DNA from: Monomorium pharaonis
Lineage: Eukaryota > Arthropoda > Insecta > Hymenoptera > Formicidae
Length of the DNA: 64,000 nt
Assembly (NCBI RefSeq): GCF_013373865.1
Contig: NC_050475.1
Coordinates: 9,816,021-9,880,020 of the forward strand
Reading direction: 5' to 3'
In this document: piece by piece, positions 1 through 11,228 of the stretch
Layout of the letters: each line of letters begins with the position of its first letter
Numbering within the stretch: the first letter of the stretch is position 1
Program-made: the position numbers and the translations under genes
Notes under the pieces: model-generated
What the model was told of the DNA's origin: nothing
The model's database searches: none
The model's input: the letters and a program-made list of their open reading frames with translations, nothing else

Positions 1-132
1 GGAAAAATAAAGAACAATTACAAAAAGTTATTTAAAGTTCGCGATTTGTTTATAATTTATAACGTTTACACGATATCGTTTCATAATATGATGATTAATG
101 GCAAATACTTTAGAAATTATATTTTCACTTAC

Positions 133-275
133 CTCCTGGAGAAGGCGGCCTCACATTTCGAGCAACGGTATCGCCTATCTCCAGTATGCAACTTCACATG
201 ACGATCACGGCTGCGTTTGTGCTTGAACAGTCTGTTGCACCAACTGCATCGATATGGCATCTGATCACCGTGGCT
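133..275 (-). CDS. Internal coding exon, ZNF423/ZNF521/Oaz-type zinc-finger factor (fingers 1-3)
   Basis: Minus-strand exon of 143 nt, acceptor ...attacag at 278-276 and donor gtaagt from 132 downward. Read in phase 0 it begins SHGDQMPYRCSWC and runs through FKHKRSRDRH, VKLHTGD and YRCSKCEAAFSR. That is the second His of finger 1, all of C2H2 finger 2, and the Cys pair of finger 3. The KHKRSRDRH core followed by KLHTGD and AAFSR is a hallmark of the vertebrate ZNF423/ZNF521 and Drosophila Oaz family of nuclear multi-finger transcription factors (established knowledge). The exon ends on two bases of a split codon (AG), consistent with the family's FSRS continuation outside the window. Upstream exon 19153-19391 ends in phase 0 and joins perfectly. 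Ortholog assignment to this family is firm; the exact name in this species is not. Confidence 0.93.
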
Positions 276-1280
276 CTGTAATCAATACAATTATCGTATT
301 ACATTACAGAACTCCTTTGATTACAGTTATATAATTTCAATTTATTAGGTAGCAAGTATGAAGTTTTATTACTTTTTTTTTTTTTAAGCACAATTATTTA
401 TCGGTGATTGTTCAGCGATTGTACAGTAATTATAATCATAGCTGTGAAAATGCTAATAAGATCACAATATTCTAATTATAAAACATTTTTTTGAAGATTA
501 TTGTAGTTTTAACATTTTAGCTAAAAAAATTACAAAATCCAATGAAAATGATCTATTTGTTAAAAGTTGTAAATTTCATTTTATTTTTTTGTTAGAGACG
601 TAAAGGCCAGATTTCGCAAGGTCAAAAAACATTTCTGTCGCTTTGATAAAGCGAGACAGAGTAAACAATAAAACCTAGGCACTAGAGCTTTACCTGAATT
701 CAAGCTTGTCTAAATTCATAAACCGAAACTCAAGGAAGTCTTGCAATTGTATTATGTTATTTAAAAACCACTAGTATTGCTACCCCGATCTTTTCAATCC
801 ATTTTTATTTTTTATTAAAAAATATGAATGTTTACCTGTTTAAAGTAGTGCTATCACTAAACAAAAATATATTTTGATAAAAAATATAATTAACTATAGT
901 CATTAAATGAGACGCATCTGTGTTCTCGAACAGATAAAAGTTCTTTAACTTTTATACTTAAGATTTTTTATAAATATTTTCCAATGTATTCTTTAAACAG
1001 TTCAAAAAGTAAATATAAGAATAAACATCTAAATTATTTCAATCTAAAATGTTAATCTAAATTGTTAATCTCTGGAAATTTTTATTATACATTTCGTATA
1101 GCCGCCATTTACTTCAAACATGTAACAACGCTATAGATATATTCAACATACTAAACTATAGCTACAGTACTTCACAAATATGTGCAGATATTAATTTTTT
1201 AATAAGTTAAACATAAAAAAGTAATATCTGTGCAATGACATTATAATAATTATAATAATAAATAATAATAAACAGAACAA
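276..1280. other. AT-rich intronic sequence, nothing recognised
   Basis: Low-complexity AT-rich DNA with short A/T runs. No open frame of note, no inverted repeat and no family resemblance seen. Confidence 0.5.
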
Positions 1281-1388
1281 CCCAAATAAAACAATACATG
1301 AAATCCATGTTGAATCTACATAGAATCTATATAGAAACGTGAATTCCACGTGAAAACAACGTGAATTTCACGTACTGTTTTATTGGGG
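1281..1388. repeat. Short palindromic MITE-like element
   Basis: Starts CCCAAATAAAACAATAC and ends with the near-inverse TACTGTTTTATTGGGG. The interior is made of small palindromic words (GAATTCCACGTG, GTGAATTTCACGT, ATAGAATCTATAT). The CCCA/TGGG ends and word-like interior resemble the larger elements at 5898-6964 and 33759-35421, but no coding part is present. Only ~108 bp; the ends are my estimate. Confidence 0.5.
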
Positions 1389-1879
1389 ATTAAGATTATT
1401 AAGAGTTACAGAATAGCTTTATTAATTTGTTAATATATTTTGTAATAAATTATTAACAAATTAACTTCAATTTGCATTAAAAATAAGAACTCCACCTGCA
1501 CTTATTTTTTAAATTTTTTGAGTGATTGAAATAGGTCCAATTTTGACTCGTTTAAAATGGACATTTTTTAGATGCCCAGAAAAGTAACACGGTACATCTT
1601 TAAATGTTCTAAAGATATTTAAGAATTTAATTTGATTTCTGTTTTAAATACGTCCACTAAGACCATTTTTTAAACGTATGTGTTCTGTTGGGGATATTAT
1701 TAATTTGACAATTATTATAACTATGTTATGAATGTTGAGAATAATTGTTTAAGATATTTTTATTTTGTATTTGGCGCCAATAGTGCGCTATGTGTGTGCA
1801 ACAATTAAACCGCGCTGTGATCGATACGCGTGCGTAATGCGCTTCTACCGTTTTGTTTTTATGTTCTTTTTTACGCTCC

Positions 1880-1883
<4 letters not shown>
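1389..1883. other. AT-rich sequence before the (CT)n tract
   Basis: AT-rich, no gene seen. A second TGTTCTGTTGGGGA motif at ~1681-1695 echoes the end of the small element just upstream. Confidence 0.4.

Positions 1884-1959
<76 letters not shown>
1884..1959. repeat. (CT)n microsatellite, 5' side of LINE
   Basis: About 38 uninterrupted CT units. The tract runs straight into the truncated 5' end of the LINE; a second (CT)n tract follows the LINE tail at 5106-5173. Long Ser-Leu or Arg-Glu frames over it are microsatellite artefacts. Confidence 0.97.
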
Positions 1960-1960
<1 letters not shown>

Positions 1961-1961
<1 letters not shown>

Positions 1962-2227
1962 CGAAATACTGTACGCGAAATGAAGCATGCCATAAATGTG
2001 CAGGTAATCACAAATCAAATGAGTGTACAACAAATGAGAAGAAATGTGTAAATTGTATGTATAAAAACCAAACGTATAACTTGAAGATAAAAGATGACCA
2101 TGATGCATTGAGTCCGGAATGTCCGACGTTCTACAAGAGGAAAAGAGAAGGGCCGGCTCGGAGGATGCAAAATAGCAATCACAGAAGGAAGAGGAACATA
2201 TACTGTATACAAATGCGCAAAGTTTAA
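1961..2227 (+). pseudogene. LINE ORF1 relic: C-terminal gag zinc knuckles
   Basis: An open frame enters from the (CT)n tract and ends at a stop at 2225-2227. It begins AKYCTRNEAC, the end of a first knuckle. It then has CHKCAGNHKSNEC (CX2CX3HX4C) and a third knuckle starting CVNC and finishing HDALSPEC (HX6C), with about ten extra residues between its Cys pair and His. This triple-knuckle layout is typical of non-LTR retrotransposon ORF1 proteins, which bind the element's RNA. The N-terminal part and first half of knuckle 1 are missing. The Ser-Leu residues before AKYC come from the microsatellite, so no true start exists here. Confidence 0.8.
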
Positions 2228-5030
2228 TGGCACATAAGGACGAGATACAGCATCAGATTATGAAGAAATTAAATCCGGCAGTTATTGCATTGTCGGAGTC
2301 AAGACTAATTGCGGAAATTGAAGACAGTGAAATAAGTGTACCGGGATACAGTGTGGTTAGATGCGACGCGGAAAATAGAAATACAGGGGGAGTTGCTCTG
2401 TATGTAAGAGATGATATCAAGTATGAAATAGTAGTATTGAAAAAATTAGAAAGGATTGTGTGGTGCGTTGCAATAGAAGTTAAAGAGAAATTATTTAAAG
2501 GAGTGTTAATGGTAATATATCATTCACCGAGTGCGTCACATGGAGAGTTTATAGAATTCTTAGAGGAGATAGTAGAAGAATTAACGATAAAAGAAGAGTG
2601 TATAATATTAGGAGACTTTAATATAGATTGTATGACAGACTCTTATTATACAAATAAACTACTAACGACTATGCAAAATCTAGGTATGAAGCAATATGTG
2701 GATAAACCAACGAGAGTTACCGAAAATAGTAAAACAATTATAGATCTAGTTTTGCGAATAAAGATATAAATGGAGAAGTCAAGTACGAACTTAAGATAAC
2801 GGATCATGCGTGGATAAAAGTCGTGATAAATACGAACAAGACTGTAAATAAATATAAAGAATTCAGTGGCAGGGATTATAGTAGATATAATGCGGATGAG
2901 TTTATTAAGCTAGTGGAGAGTAATTTAGAAAAAGGATATGATTTAGATATTAATGAGTTAGATATTAATGTAAGGGCAAAGAATTTAATTAATAGTATTG
3001 TAGATGCGCTAGACATCTTAGCACCTAAGAAAATTTTTAGAATACCGAAAATATGGGAAGGGAAAAAATGGTATTCAAAGGAAATAGAAGAGCTAGCGAC
3101 TAGAAGAGATGAGGCTTATAGAAAAGCATTATACGATAGCACGGAACAAAACTGGCAACAATTTAAAATAGAAAGAAATGCAGTAGTTAATTTAATTAGA
3201 ATAAAGAAAAAAGAATATTATGAAAACATGATTGATCATAATAGTAACAATCCCATAACTATGTGGAAATCATTAAAAGAAATTATTAGAGGAGGACCAA
3301 TAGGCGCGAAAGTTGTAGGAAAAATAGATTTTGAAATATTAGACAACATAGAGTGTGATATAGCTGATAAATTTAACTTATATTATATACAAAGTATTAA
3401 AGACATAATAAAATCTATAGATAAGAATTATACAACGAGCACAAATAAGAGAACTATTTATTGTATTGAAAAGAAGGGAGAGCTAGAAAAATTTGAGTCA
3501 ATTACGACAGAACAAGTAAAAATAATTATTAGGGAATTACCAAAAAAGAAAGGCACCGAAGAAGGAATAACTAGCGATATATTAAAAACGGTGTCTTGTG
3601 TCATTGGAGAGGAATATTGTGATATAATAAATAAGTCATTGAGTGAGGGTTGTTTTTTAAAAGAGTGAAAAACATCCATGATAATTCCAATTCCAAAAGT
3701 AGAGAAACCTAAGAGGGCAAGTGATTATAGGCCTATTAATATATTACCAATATATGAAAAAGTATTAGAGATAATAGTTAAAAAGCAAATTGAGGTCTAC
3801 CTAGAAAGTAATAATATCATAACGAAACATCAGTCGGGCTTCAGAAAAAATTATTCGTGTGAAACAGCAATTCAAACAGTTATAGATGAATGGAAATTGA
3901 TTATTAGTGAAAGACAAATAGTAGGAGTTATTTTTGTAGATCTTAAACGAGCTTTTGAGACAATTGATACAGAAAGATTATTAGAGAAATTATATCAGTA
4001 TGGTATTACAGGAACAGTTCTAGAATGGTTTAGGTCGTACTTAAAAGATAGAATGCAAACAAGTTCAATTTAATGATAGATTTAAGATAATGACTACGGA
4101 ATACGGAGTGCCACACGGTTCGGTATTGAGCCCATTGTTGTTTATAATATATATGAATGATATTGTTAACGTTTGCTCGGATATGTGTAATATAAAAATG
4201 TTTGCGGACGATACCTTAATATATGTAACAGGTGAGAGTAGTGCGGAAGTAGAGAGGAAATTGAATATTGCATTTAACGTAGTGGAGGAATGGATGAATA
4301 TTAATAAACTGAAGATGAATTCGGGGAAAACAAAATATATGTTAGTTAGAGGGATAAGAAAAGAATTGAGAGGCAATACTACTGTGAGATGTTTGGATGG
4401 AAATGAGATTGAGCGTGTAGAAATAATAAAGTACTTGGGTATAATTATTGATAATAGACTTAGATTTAGCGGTCACTGTGATTACATGCTAAGAAAATAG
4501 GGAAGAAAATAAGTTTTTTAAATAGAATAGGAAACTTTATCTCGGCTTACACTAGATGTACGATATACAAAACAATTGTAGCACCTCACTTTGAGTATTG
4601 TGCGACGCTACTATTAGATATGGGAGATATCACAGTTAAGTAGGCTCCAAAAAGCGCAAAATAGAGCTATGAGAGTCATATTGCAATGTGACAGACGTAC
4701 CAAAGTTAAATATATGCACCAAGCGTTGCAATTTATGACCATAAGACAAAGGCTGTATTACAACACGTGCATATTTATTTTTAAAATTTTAAATAATATG
4801 ATGCCGGAGCAATTTAGTAATAGACTTAGAATAGTAGAGGGAGAAACGCGAAACTAGGCAGACAGGGGATATTGTTATTGAATTTCGAAAAACAAGAAGC
4901 GCGCAAAAAAGTTTATTTTATGAAGGGTGTGTTAATGTATAACGCACTACCATCCGAAGTTAAACATTGTAATCGTTTAGAAATGTTTAAACGAATGCTA
5001 AAAGAGTTTGTTTTTAATGATGTAGCATAA
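2197..5030 (+). pseudogene. LINE ORF2 relic: endonuclease plus reverse transcriptase
   Basis: Reading-frame pieces lie at about 2197-2769, 2823-3668, 3678-4073, 4090-4500, 4501-4668 (disrupted), 4669-4857 and 4920-5030. The first holds an endonuclease/exonuclease/phosphatase domain: N-terminal AQSL motif, ALSESRL, YHSPS, GDFNID, with the ITDHAW motif after a frameshift near 2769. The second and third carry the fingers and palm (DYRPINILP, SGFRKNYS, FVDLKRAFETID). The fourth has PHGSVLSPLLF and catalytic FADDT, then KYLGIIID. The tail ends YNALPSEVKH...FNDVA. The product would nick target DNA and copy element RNA. Breaks occur near 2769, 3668, 4073, 4497, 4640 and 4857. His replaces the usual Gln in the PQG motif. 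Not functional as it stands. Confidence 0.92.
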
Positions 5031-5075
5031 AATTGTATATATATGTATTGAAAATAGCTGAGAAAGCTAATAAAG

Positions 5076-5105
<30 letters not shown>

Positions 5106-5150
<45 letters not shown>

Positions 5151-5173
5151 TCTCTCCCTCTCTCTCTCTCTCT
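5106..5173. repeat. (CT)n microsatellite, 3' side of LINE
   Basis: CT units with two CTCC variants begin immediately after the (AATC)n tail of the LINE. Same motif and strand as 1884-1959, consistent with one tract split by LINE insertion. Confidence 0.95.
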
Positions 5174-5895
5174 GAGTTATCGTGTCGCCATACAGAGCTT
5201 ACTTGTATCTAAAATCTTTTTGCATTATTATCTTATTTTGTAATAAACAGTTTATTTTCTGTTTCGTATTGTGTGTGTATTACATAAACCTCTGACAGTC
5301 CTCGTAAAACTCAGAAATCAACAATGAACATAATTATATTTTTGTTTTTGGTGTAAACTTATTTTTGTTTTTGGTTATAATTAATTTTAATATATAAGGT
5401 GCTCTTTAATTAACAAAACAAATAGAAAAGTTTTAATATATTTTACAAATTCGTTTCATCGATTGTATGTACTACTTTATAAAAAATATTACTATTTTTT
5501 AATATTTTTAACACTTTTTAAATAGCTTTTGGAACACACTGAGAAAAAAATATTAATTTGATTAAATTTTTTAAACTTGATTAAACCTTCGTATACACAC
5601 TGTTACCACCCATACACGAGAAAAAAATAGACATAATATGATTATATATAAAATATATATAACTAGATAAACAGATACAGATCTAATAACATATACAGTT
5701 ATATATAATTATGCATAATAATATCAAAATTTTGGCCCGATTTTATTTGTTTGTAATCATATTTGTTCAGATGTTTCCATATATAATCATATGTAACTGA
5801 ATATGATTACATGTAGATAAAAAATTCATTTTCTTATTCAAATATGATTATACATAATTGTACAATATAATATAACATATGATCATATTACTGTA
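5174..5895. other. AT-rich sequence with partial MITE ends
   Basis: No gene. Contains two partial terminal motifs of the CACTGAGAAAAAAA type (near 5538 and 5614) seen on small TA-flanked MITEs elsewhere in the window. From 5614 the (C)ACGAGAAAAAAAT motif may pair with a CCATTTTTTTCTTTTCT motif at 7117-7133, making an outer AT-rich shell around the element at 5898-6964. That pairing is weak. Confidence 0.4.
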
Positions 5896-6069
5896 TACCC
5901 AGTGAACACAGTAATATAGTAGCAATGTAACAGCAATGTAACCGAATATAACAGGTTACATTACTCTGAAATTACACGTAACTTACATGTAAGTTACAAT
6001 TTCCGACTCAGCAATACAACATGTTATAATTACATGTTATCTAACCGTTACACAACAATTACAAAGAAA

Positions 6070-6733
6070 AATAAAATAAAATAAAATTTCATTTTTTGAA
6101 ATTATTTTTATCAACAGCACATGCTACATTTAGGATAAATTTTTATTAATTAATTAAATTTAAATTATGTTATTTTTTATTTTATTCTTACTTGCCGCTG
6201 CTAAGTTTGAACCCGGGACCTTAGGATGACGAACCTTGTACTCTACCTGCTACGCCATTTGACTCATCGATATGAGTACTTGTTATTGTCTACATATACC
6301 TATGTTATAAACTGACGCAACTATATTGCTTTTTTATAAAAGCAATTAAATTTTGCAAAACATATTAAAAATAAATAGCATTAATTTATTTACTTATAAA
6401 TTTCATTGTTAAATTTATCTTTTTCCATAACCTTAATAATTTGATGGAAATTGCGATCTATTTAGCACTAATCTTTGAAGCGTTTAAACGATTAATTAGA
6501 TGGTTAACTATATAGATCATAATTCTAAGAAAAATTGAATAGTATACATTTATTATTCTGTTTTTGTTCAACACATGATGAATTTAGATTTTGTGCATTT
6601 TTTATGCGCGAGTAATTGTAGACAAACCGTTATTTTTGAAAACATTATCTCTATAATAATTTTTTTATTATCAAATAGATCTGTCATTCAGAATGTTATA
6701 ATGTTGTCTGATTTCTGAGTCAACTACGACGCA
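6070..6733. repeat. Shared ~660-bp core repeat, copy 1
   Basis: Runs from TTATCAACAGCACATGCTAC through CGATATGAGTACTTGTTATT and GATGGAAATTGCGATCTATT to TTTCTGAGTCAACTAC. The same landmarks in the same order occur at 34050-34701. Includes the tRNA-like stretch 6205-6257. Confidence 0.85.
6205..6257 (-). other. tRNA-like A box/B box (pol III promoter relic)
   Basis: On the minus strand TGGCGTAGCAGG (6257-6246) fits the A-box consensus TRGYNNANNNGG, and GGGTTCAAAC (6214-6205) approximates the B box. Their distance (53 nt overall) matches tRNA genes. No complementary acceptor stem was found, so this is a SINE-like or tRNA-derived relic and not a tRNA gene. Confidence 0.55.
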
Positions 6734-6964
6734 TCGTTCCGTAAAACATTGATACGAACGTGTATTTTACGATTATACAATTTTTGTTGAATAACTGTAA
6801 CGCCAAAACGATGTATAACAGCTATATCACTTGCGTTATAACAAATATATATTACGTAAAAGGTTATTTCTATGTCATATAGCACCTATATATCACAAGA
6901 ATAACAATGTTAAATTACATGTAACTTCCATGTTATATTGCCGCTATAAAATGGGTTCACTGGG

Positions 6965-8050
6965 TAATTATATATAATTCTGTTATATATAATAATATTA
7001 TATTTGAATATATATAAATTGTATATAGTTATATAAGATCATATGGCGCCATTTTTTGGATCCATTTTATATTATATATATATGGCCCAATTATATGAAC
7101 ATTTATGGCATAAGTCCATTTTTTTCTTTTCTAGGTAATTTTGTGCCCACGAAAAATTCAGCTCTTTGTACCTTTTAAGTACCGTAATAAATAAAAGAAA
7201 ACCTAAAAACTGCAAAAACTGCAAAAAAATTTTTTATCACAAAATATAATTTTTTTAAGTATAAATTTCTTAAATTTTAATATCAAAGTATGTAAATACT
7301 TTTTATAAAGTTAATGAATTTTTCAAAATTTAGTATGAATATTTTAAAGATACAGTTGTTTGAAAATTGCCATGGGTGGCTACGATCCAATATGTATACA
7401 AAGGTCAAAAAATATGTGTGTATATGAAAGATTAAATGTATTCGTAATTTTAAGAATATGAATCATTATCTCTAAATAATTAATTTATAATAGCTGTCAA
7501 AATGTTACATAAATTAAATTATAGATAAAAATTATAAAATGTACTTGCGTTCTGAAAAATTCTCAAGATACTTTGAATATTGTAAGATAATGGTAAGTTT
7601 TGTTTTATACGAAGTGATTGCAGATGTCTGTTTGAGACCCATGACTTCTGATTCAATTTATGGGCTGAATAATAATTTATAATGAGAGATTGACCACATA
7701 TCACTTTTAAGTTGAGCGTCTTTTTCGAGACGCGTGAAGTTAGACTTCCAACATTAAAAAAAAAACTTTCTATAGCTTATTCGATTGCTCGTCGTTTGCA
7801 CACTTCTGGTTAAAAAGTTATTAGAAAAACAATTTTGAGGGGAAGGGTCAACTTCACACTTGCCCCCCAACTACGAGCAAATTTGATCCAACTAATCTTA
7901 ATCGTTAGATTTTCGTTTTCACATTTCCAAAAAGCTCGATTTTTGTTTGCATACTCTTGGTTAAAAAGTGATAAACAATTAAAGTTTCGGCAACAGTCGC
8001 TGTAGGAAATAAAGTCGAACTTATGCGATATCGTTACATATTTATTTTTT
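6965..8050. other. AT-rich intronic sequence
   Basis: No gene seen. A weak direct repeat pairs 7768-7830 with 7930-7975 (shared TTGGTTAAAAAGT-like segment). Otherwise nothing recognised. Confidence 0.45.
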
Positions 8051-8270
8051 AAACTGTGTTCCAGACTATGTCAACAAGAAAAAACAATCGCCAAAAATGT
8101 CGCGTGCTTGTGGTTCGCAGTTTGCGGCATTTTCGTAAAAAGACAATCATTTAATTCTAAAACAATGGACACGATTGTCTTTTTACGAAAATGCCGCAAA
8201 CTGCAAACCACGAGCACGCGACATTTTTGGCGATTATCTTTTCTTGTTGACATAGTCTGGAACACAGTTT
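8051..8270. repeat. 220-bp near-perfect hairpin MITE
   Basis: Arms of ~98 bp (8051-8148 and 8173-8270) start AAACTGTGTTCCAGACTATG and end with its exact inverse; a short spacer lies between. Only a few mismatches are visible along the arms. No clear target duplication. RNA from either strand would fold into one long duplex. Confidence 0.9.
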
Positions 8271-9511
8271 GGAATAAGTCTTGACAGAAGCCACATCGTG
8301 TCTCGTGTGTTAAGAATATTCTCTATGCAAATATAAATCGTAAAAAATTATTAAAAATAAGTAAACTATATTGAGTAAGAATAGTAAGTATTTCTAAAAT
8401 TAAATTATACTATCACATAGCATAATGTACGACATGATGAAATAATTAATATTGTTGAAACAACTAACAATAAGTTGTGTGTATCTCAATTGCTGTACAT
8501 TGTCATATTAACTTTTTTTTTAGAGAAATTTTGTTTGTTTACATAAAAAATAAATATGCCTCGCAAAGCAGCCTGCGTTTTAGCAGATAAAATATTTGAA
8601 GCCGTGAAGAAGTGATTGTTTTATAGGGAATAAATTGAAATCACGTTCTGATTCTATATAGACAGATTTGCTGATCACTAAAAGATAGAATTCAGGTCAC
8701 AAATCTCTATTTATATTTAAGGTCTAAGATTGTATCGGACATACAATCTTAGACAAAAGTACATGAAATTTGAAATACTTAAATATCTACGCCTAACGCA
8801 TAGTAAATCTAGATGTAAGAAACTTGAACGATAGTTGGAGTCTTATTTTTACTTTTATAAAGATATTTTTCACGTATTTGCAATTTTTTTCACTTATGAG
8901 TTTAAACTTTTGACAGTGAAAATGCACAATTATCTCAAGTTATATTTTATTTCTTTAAAACGGTGTATGTAAGACAATTGAAACTTGGCAGATATTTTTA
9001 TCTATTCATATACTAAATGTACAAAAAAATTCAAAACATTGGTACTATTTCTTCTATATTTTTTTAGCTGTTTCATCTGTCAAGATCGTCTTTTTCTATA
9101 AGATAGAAAAGGATACCATGTAAAATCAGTGAAAATTAAAATAGTTATAACTCAGCAACCGTTTAGTGGATGCGTTTTCAATTTTTTGCAGTACATTAAG
9201 GAAACTAAGAACAATTTCATAATTTTTTAGCAACTTTGTACTATTTTGAACTTCAGTTCGATACATCCTTAAATCAAGATAGGAACGACATTCTTTTTCG
9301 TATCAAGAGTTACAAAGGCATTTTTTGCACAAGAAGAACATTTGTTATCTCTCCTGTTACTACAATGAATACAACAGGAGAGAACAAAAGTACAAAAGGT
9401 ACACATAATGAAAATGAAACAAACACATCTTAAAAAACATGACCATAAATGTTTAGCTATTTCATATAAAATAATTATCGATCTGAAACATCGCGCGTAT
9501 AGATCCCGAAA
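8271..9511. other. AT-rich intronic sequence with one 14-bp hairpin
   Basis: No gene. At 8722-8754 a perfect 14-bp stem (GTCTAAGATTGTAT) with a CGGAC loop stands alone. The rest shows nothing recognisable up to the gap. Confidence 0.45.
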
Positions 9512-10011
9512 NNNNNNNNNNNNNNNNNNNNNNNNNNNNNNNNNNNNNNNNNNNNNNNNNNNNNNNNNNNNNNNNNNNNNNNNNNNNNNNNNNNNNNNNN
9601 NNNNNNNNNNNNNNNNNNNNNNNNNNNNNNNNNNNNNNNNNNNNNNNNNNNNNNNNNNNNNNNNNNNNNNNNNNNNNNNNNNNNNNNNNNNNNNNNNNNN
9701 NNNNNNNNNNNNNNNNNNNNNNNNNNNNNNNNNNNNNNNNNNNNNNNNNNNNNNNNNNNNNNNNNNNNNNNNNNNNNNNNNNNNNNNNNNNNNNNNNNNN
9801 NNNNNNNNNNNNNNNNNNNNNNNNNNNNNNNNNNNNNNNNNNNNNNNNNNNNNNNNNNNNNNNNNNNNNNNNNNNNNNNNNNNNNNNNNNNNNNNNNNNN
9901 NNNNNNNNNNNNNNNNNNNNNNNNNNNNNNNNNNNNNNNNNNNNNNNNNNNNNNNNNNNNNNNNNNNNNNNNNNNNNNNNNNNNNNNNNNNNNNNNNNNN
10001 NNNNNNNNNNN
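9512..10011. other. Assembly gap of exactly 500 N
   Basis: 500 consecutive N. The round length suggests a fixed-size scaffold gap, so the true distance is unknown. Open frames across it are meaningless. Confidence 0.99.
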
Positions 10012-11228
10012 TGGAAAAAGTGTCATGTTAATTTTTGCCCCGCATTTGGGGCAAAAATTAACAGCTCAAGGGCAGTTATTAACATACGGCAAATATTAAC
10101 ATATATATTAATACTGTTAGTTATTTTAATTTTTTTTTAAATAAAAATGTAATTTTATTTTATTTTATAAAATTCTTAATTTATTTGAAATTAATTAAAT
10201 CATCTAATCACATAAAAAAAATTATTTGCTTATAACCAAAATCATAATCCAATATTATAAATAGCATAAACTTTTTTAAAATACAAAAAAGAACATAGCA
10301 CGTTTTTCATTAAACGTATTTATAATAGTTAGTAACATTATATTACTATTCAAGAACAAAAAATCACAGCATAGTGTTCTTATTACAGCTTACAACAAAA
10401 ATATTGCATAAACCTCTTTGAAATACAAAAAAGAACATAGCACATCGGTATTATTTATTAAACATACCTCTAGCTACTAACTTTATATTACTATAATATT
10501 CAGAAACTATTACTACTATTATTATTATTAAATATTATTAAATATTATTACTGCTCATCGTCGTCAGAATGACAATTAACACAGATAAATGAAGCAACGT
10601 TACCGTTACCGTTACTCTTCGTCCTTCTGTCCGTCTTTTTTATAATTTCTAATTCTAAAAACAGAAAAAAACTATAGTATATGTTTTCTGATTTAAATAT
10701 CATACTACATTCTTAAAATTAACCGCGAGGTAAGTATTAACAGTGTTAATACTTGCCCCAGAAATTTGTTAATACTTGCCTCATCTCAATAATTTATTAC
10801 TTAATTTAATTCATCCAAAAACTAGTAAAATAGTAAATATTCAAAATAACGTAAAAAATTAAAAACAAACTAATATAAAAATCATATAAACCAAATGAAA
10901 GGAAGAAATGACGACAAATTTAGGCAAAAATCAAAATTTAAGCATATGAAAATTTTCCATTAGCTGACTAAAATGCAGCGCACATGCGCCAACTTCTCGC
11001 ATGATGTACAGCGAGACACTGCGTGTCGTCAGCTAGTGCAGAGCGTTACATAGAACAAAAAAGTCTAAAATAGTACATCTAAGACAAATAATATTTTCAA
11101 AAATTGAGCATTAATATTACCCCTGTTAATTTAAGCCCCCGTCTCCCCTACTTAAGTAAAATAACGAGAAAACATACACACATTGCAGAATATAGGTTAA
11201 TATATGTAATGTAAATTATAAATTAGTA
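10012..11228. other. AT-rich sequence with recurring TTAAC/TTGCCCC motifs
   Basis: Repeated short motifs such as GGGGCAAAAATTAAC at 10030-10062 (itself palindromic with TTTTTGCCCC) and TTAATACTTGCCCC near 10750-10783. A tandem duplicate AATACAAAAAAGAACATAGCAC occurs near 10280 and 10420. Probably a degraded repeat cut by the gap; no gene. Confidence 0.4.

Larger units (their letters stand above)
1960..5105 (+). mobile_element. 5'-truncated, decayed non-LTR retrotransposon (CR1/L2-like)
   Basis: About 3.1 kb. Order: end of a gag-like ORF1 with zinc knuckles, apurinic-type endonuclease, reverse transcriptase, C-terminal domain ending at 5030, short 3' UTR, and an (AATC)n tail of about seven units at 5075-5105. 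The reverse transcriptase style (GVPHGSVLSPLLF, FADDT, then a YLGIIID motif) fits the CR1/L2/Daphne group (family knowledge; clade not certain). The element is flanked on both sides by (CT)n. Several frameshifts and stops make it inactive, though motifs remain clear, so it is not very old. Confidence 0.92.
5898..6964. mobile_element. TA-flanked non-coding element with tRNA-like core
   Basis: Terminal inverted repeats CCCAGTGAACACAG... and ...ATGGGTTCACTGGG, each bordered by TA (5896-5897 and 6965-6966). Subterminal regions consist of repeated palindromic words around TAACATGTTATA and ACATGTAAGTTAC. The interior (6070-6733) is shared with 34050-34701 of a second element. No protein-coding potential. 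TA duplication suggests a Tc1/mariner-like or similar transposase in trans, but superfamily is not established. Confidence 0.75.

Noticed and set aside
1765..2108. Open frames rich in Ser-Leu or Arg-Glu
   Set aside because: They are translations of the (CT)n tract; only the part after 1960 in one frame belongs to the LINE.
6205..6257. A true tRNA gene
   Set aside because: A and B boxes are present but acceptor and anticodon stems do not form, and the unit is part of a repeat.
8722..8754. microRNA-like hairpin
   Set aside because: 14-bp stem is too short for a pre-miRNA.
9408..10031. 207-codon and 183-codon frames
   Set aside because: They consist almost only of N from the scaffold gap.
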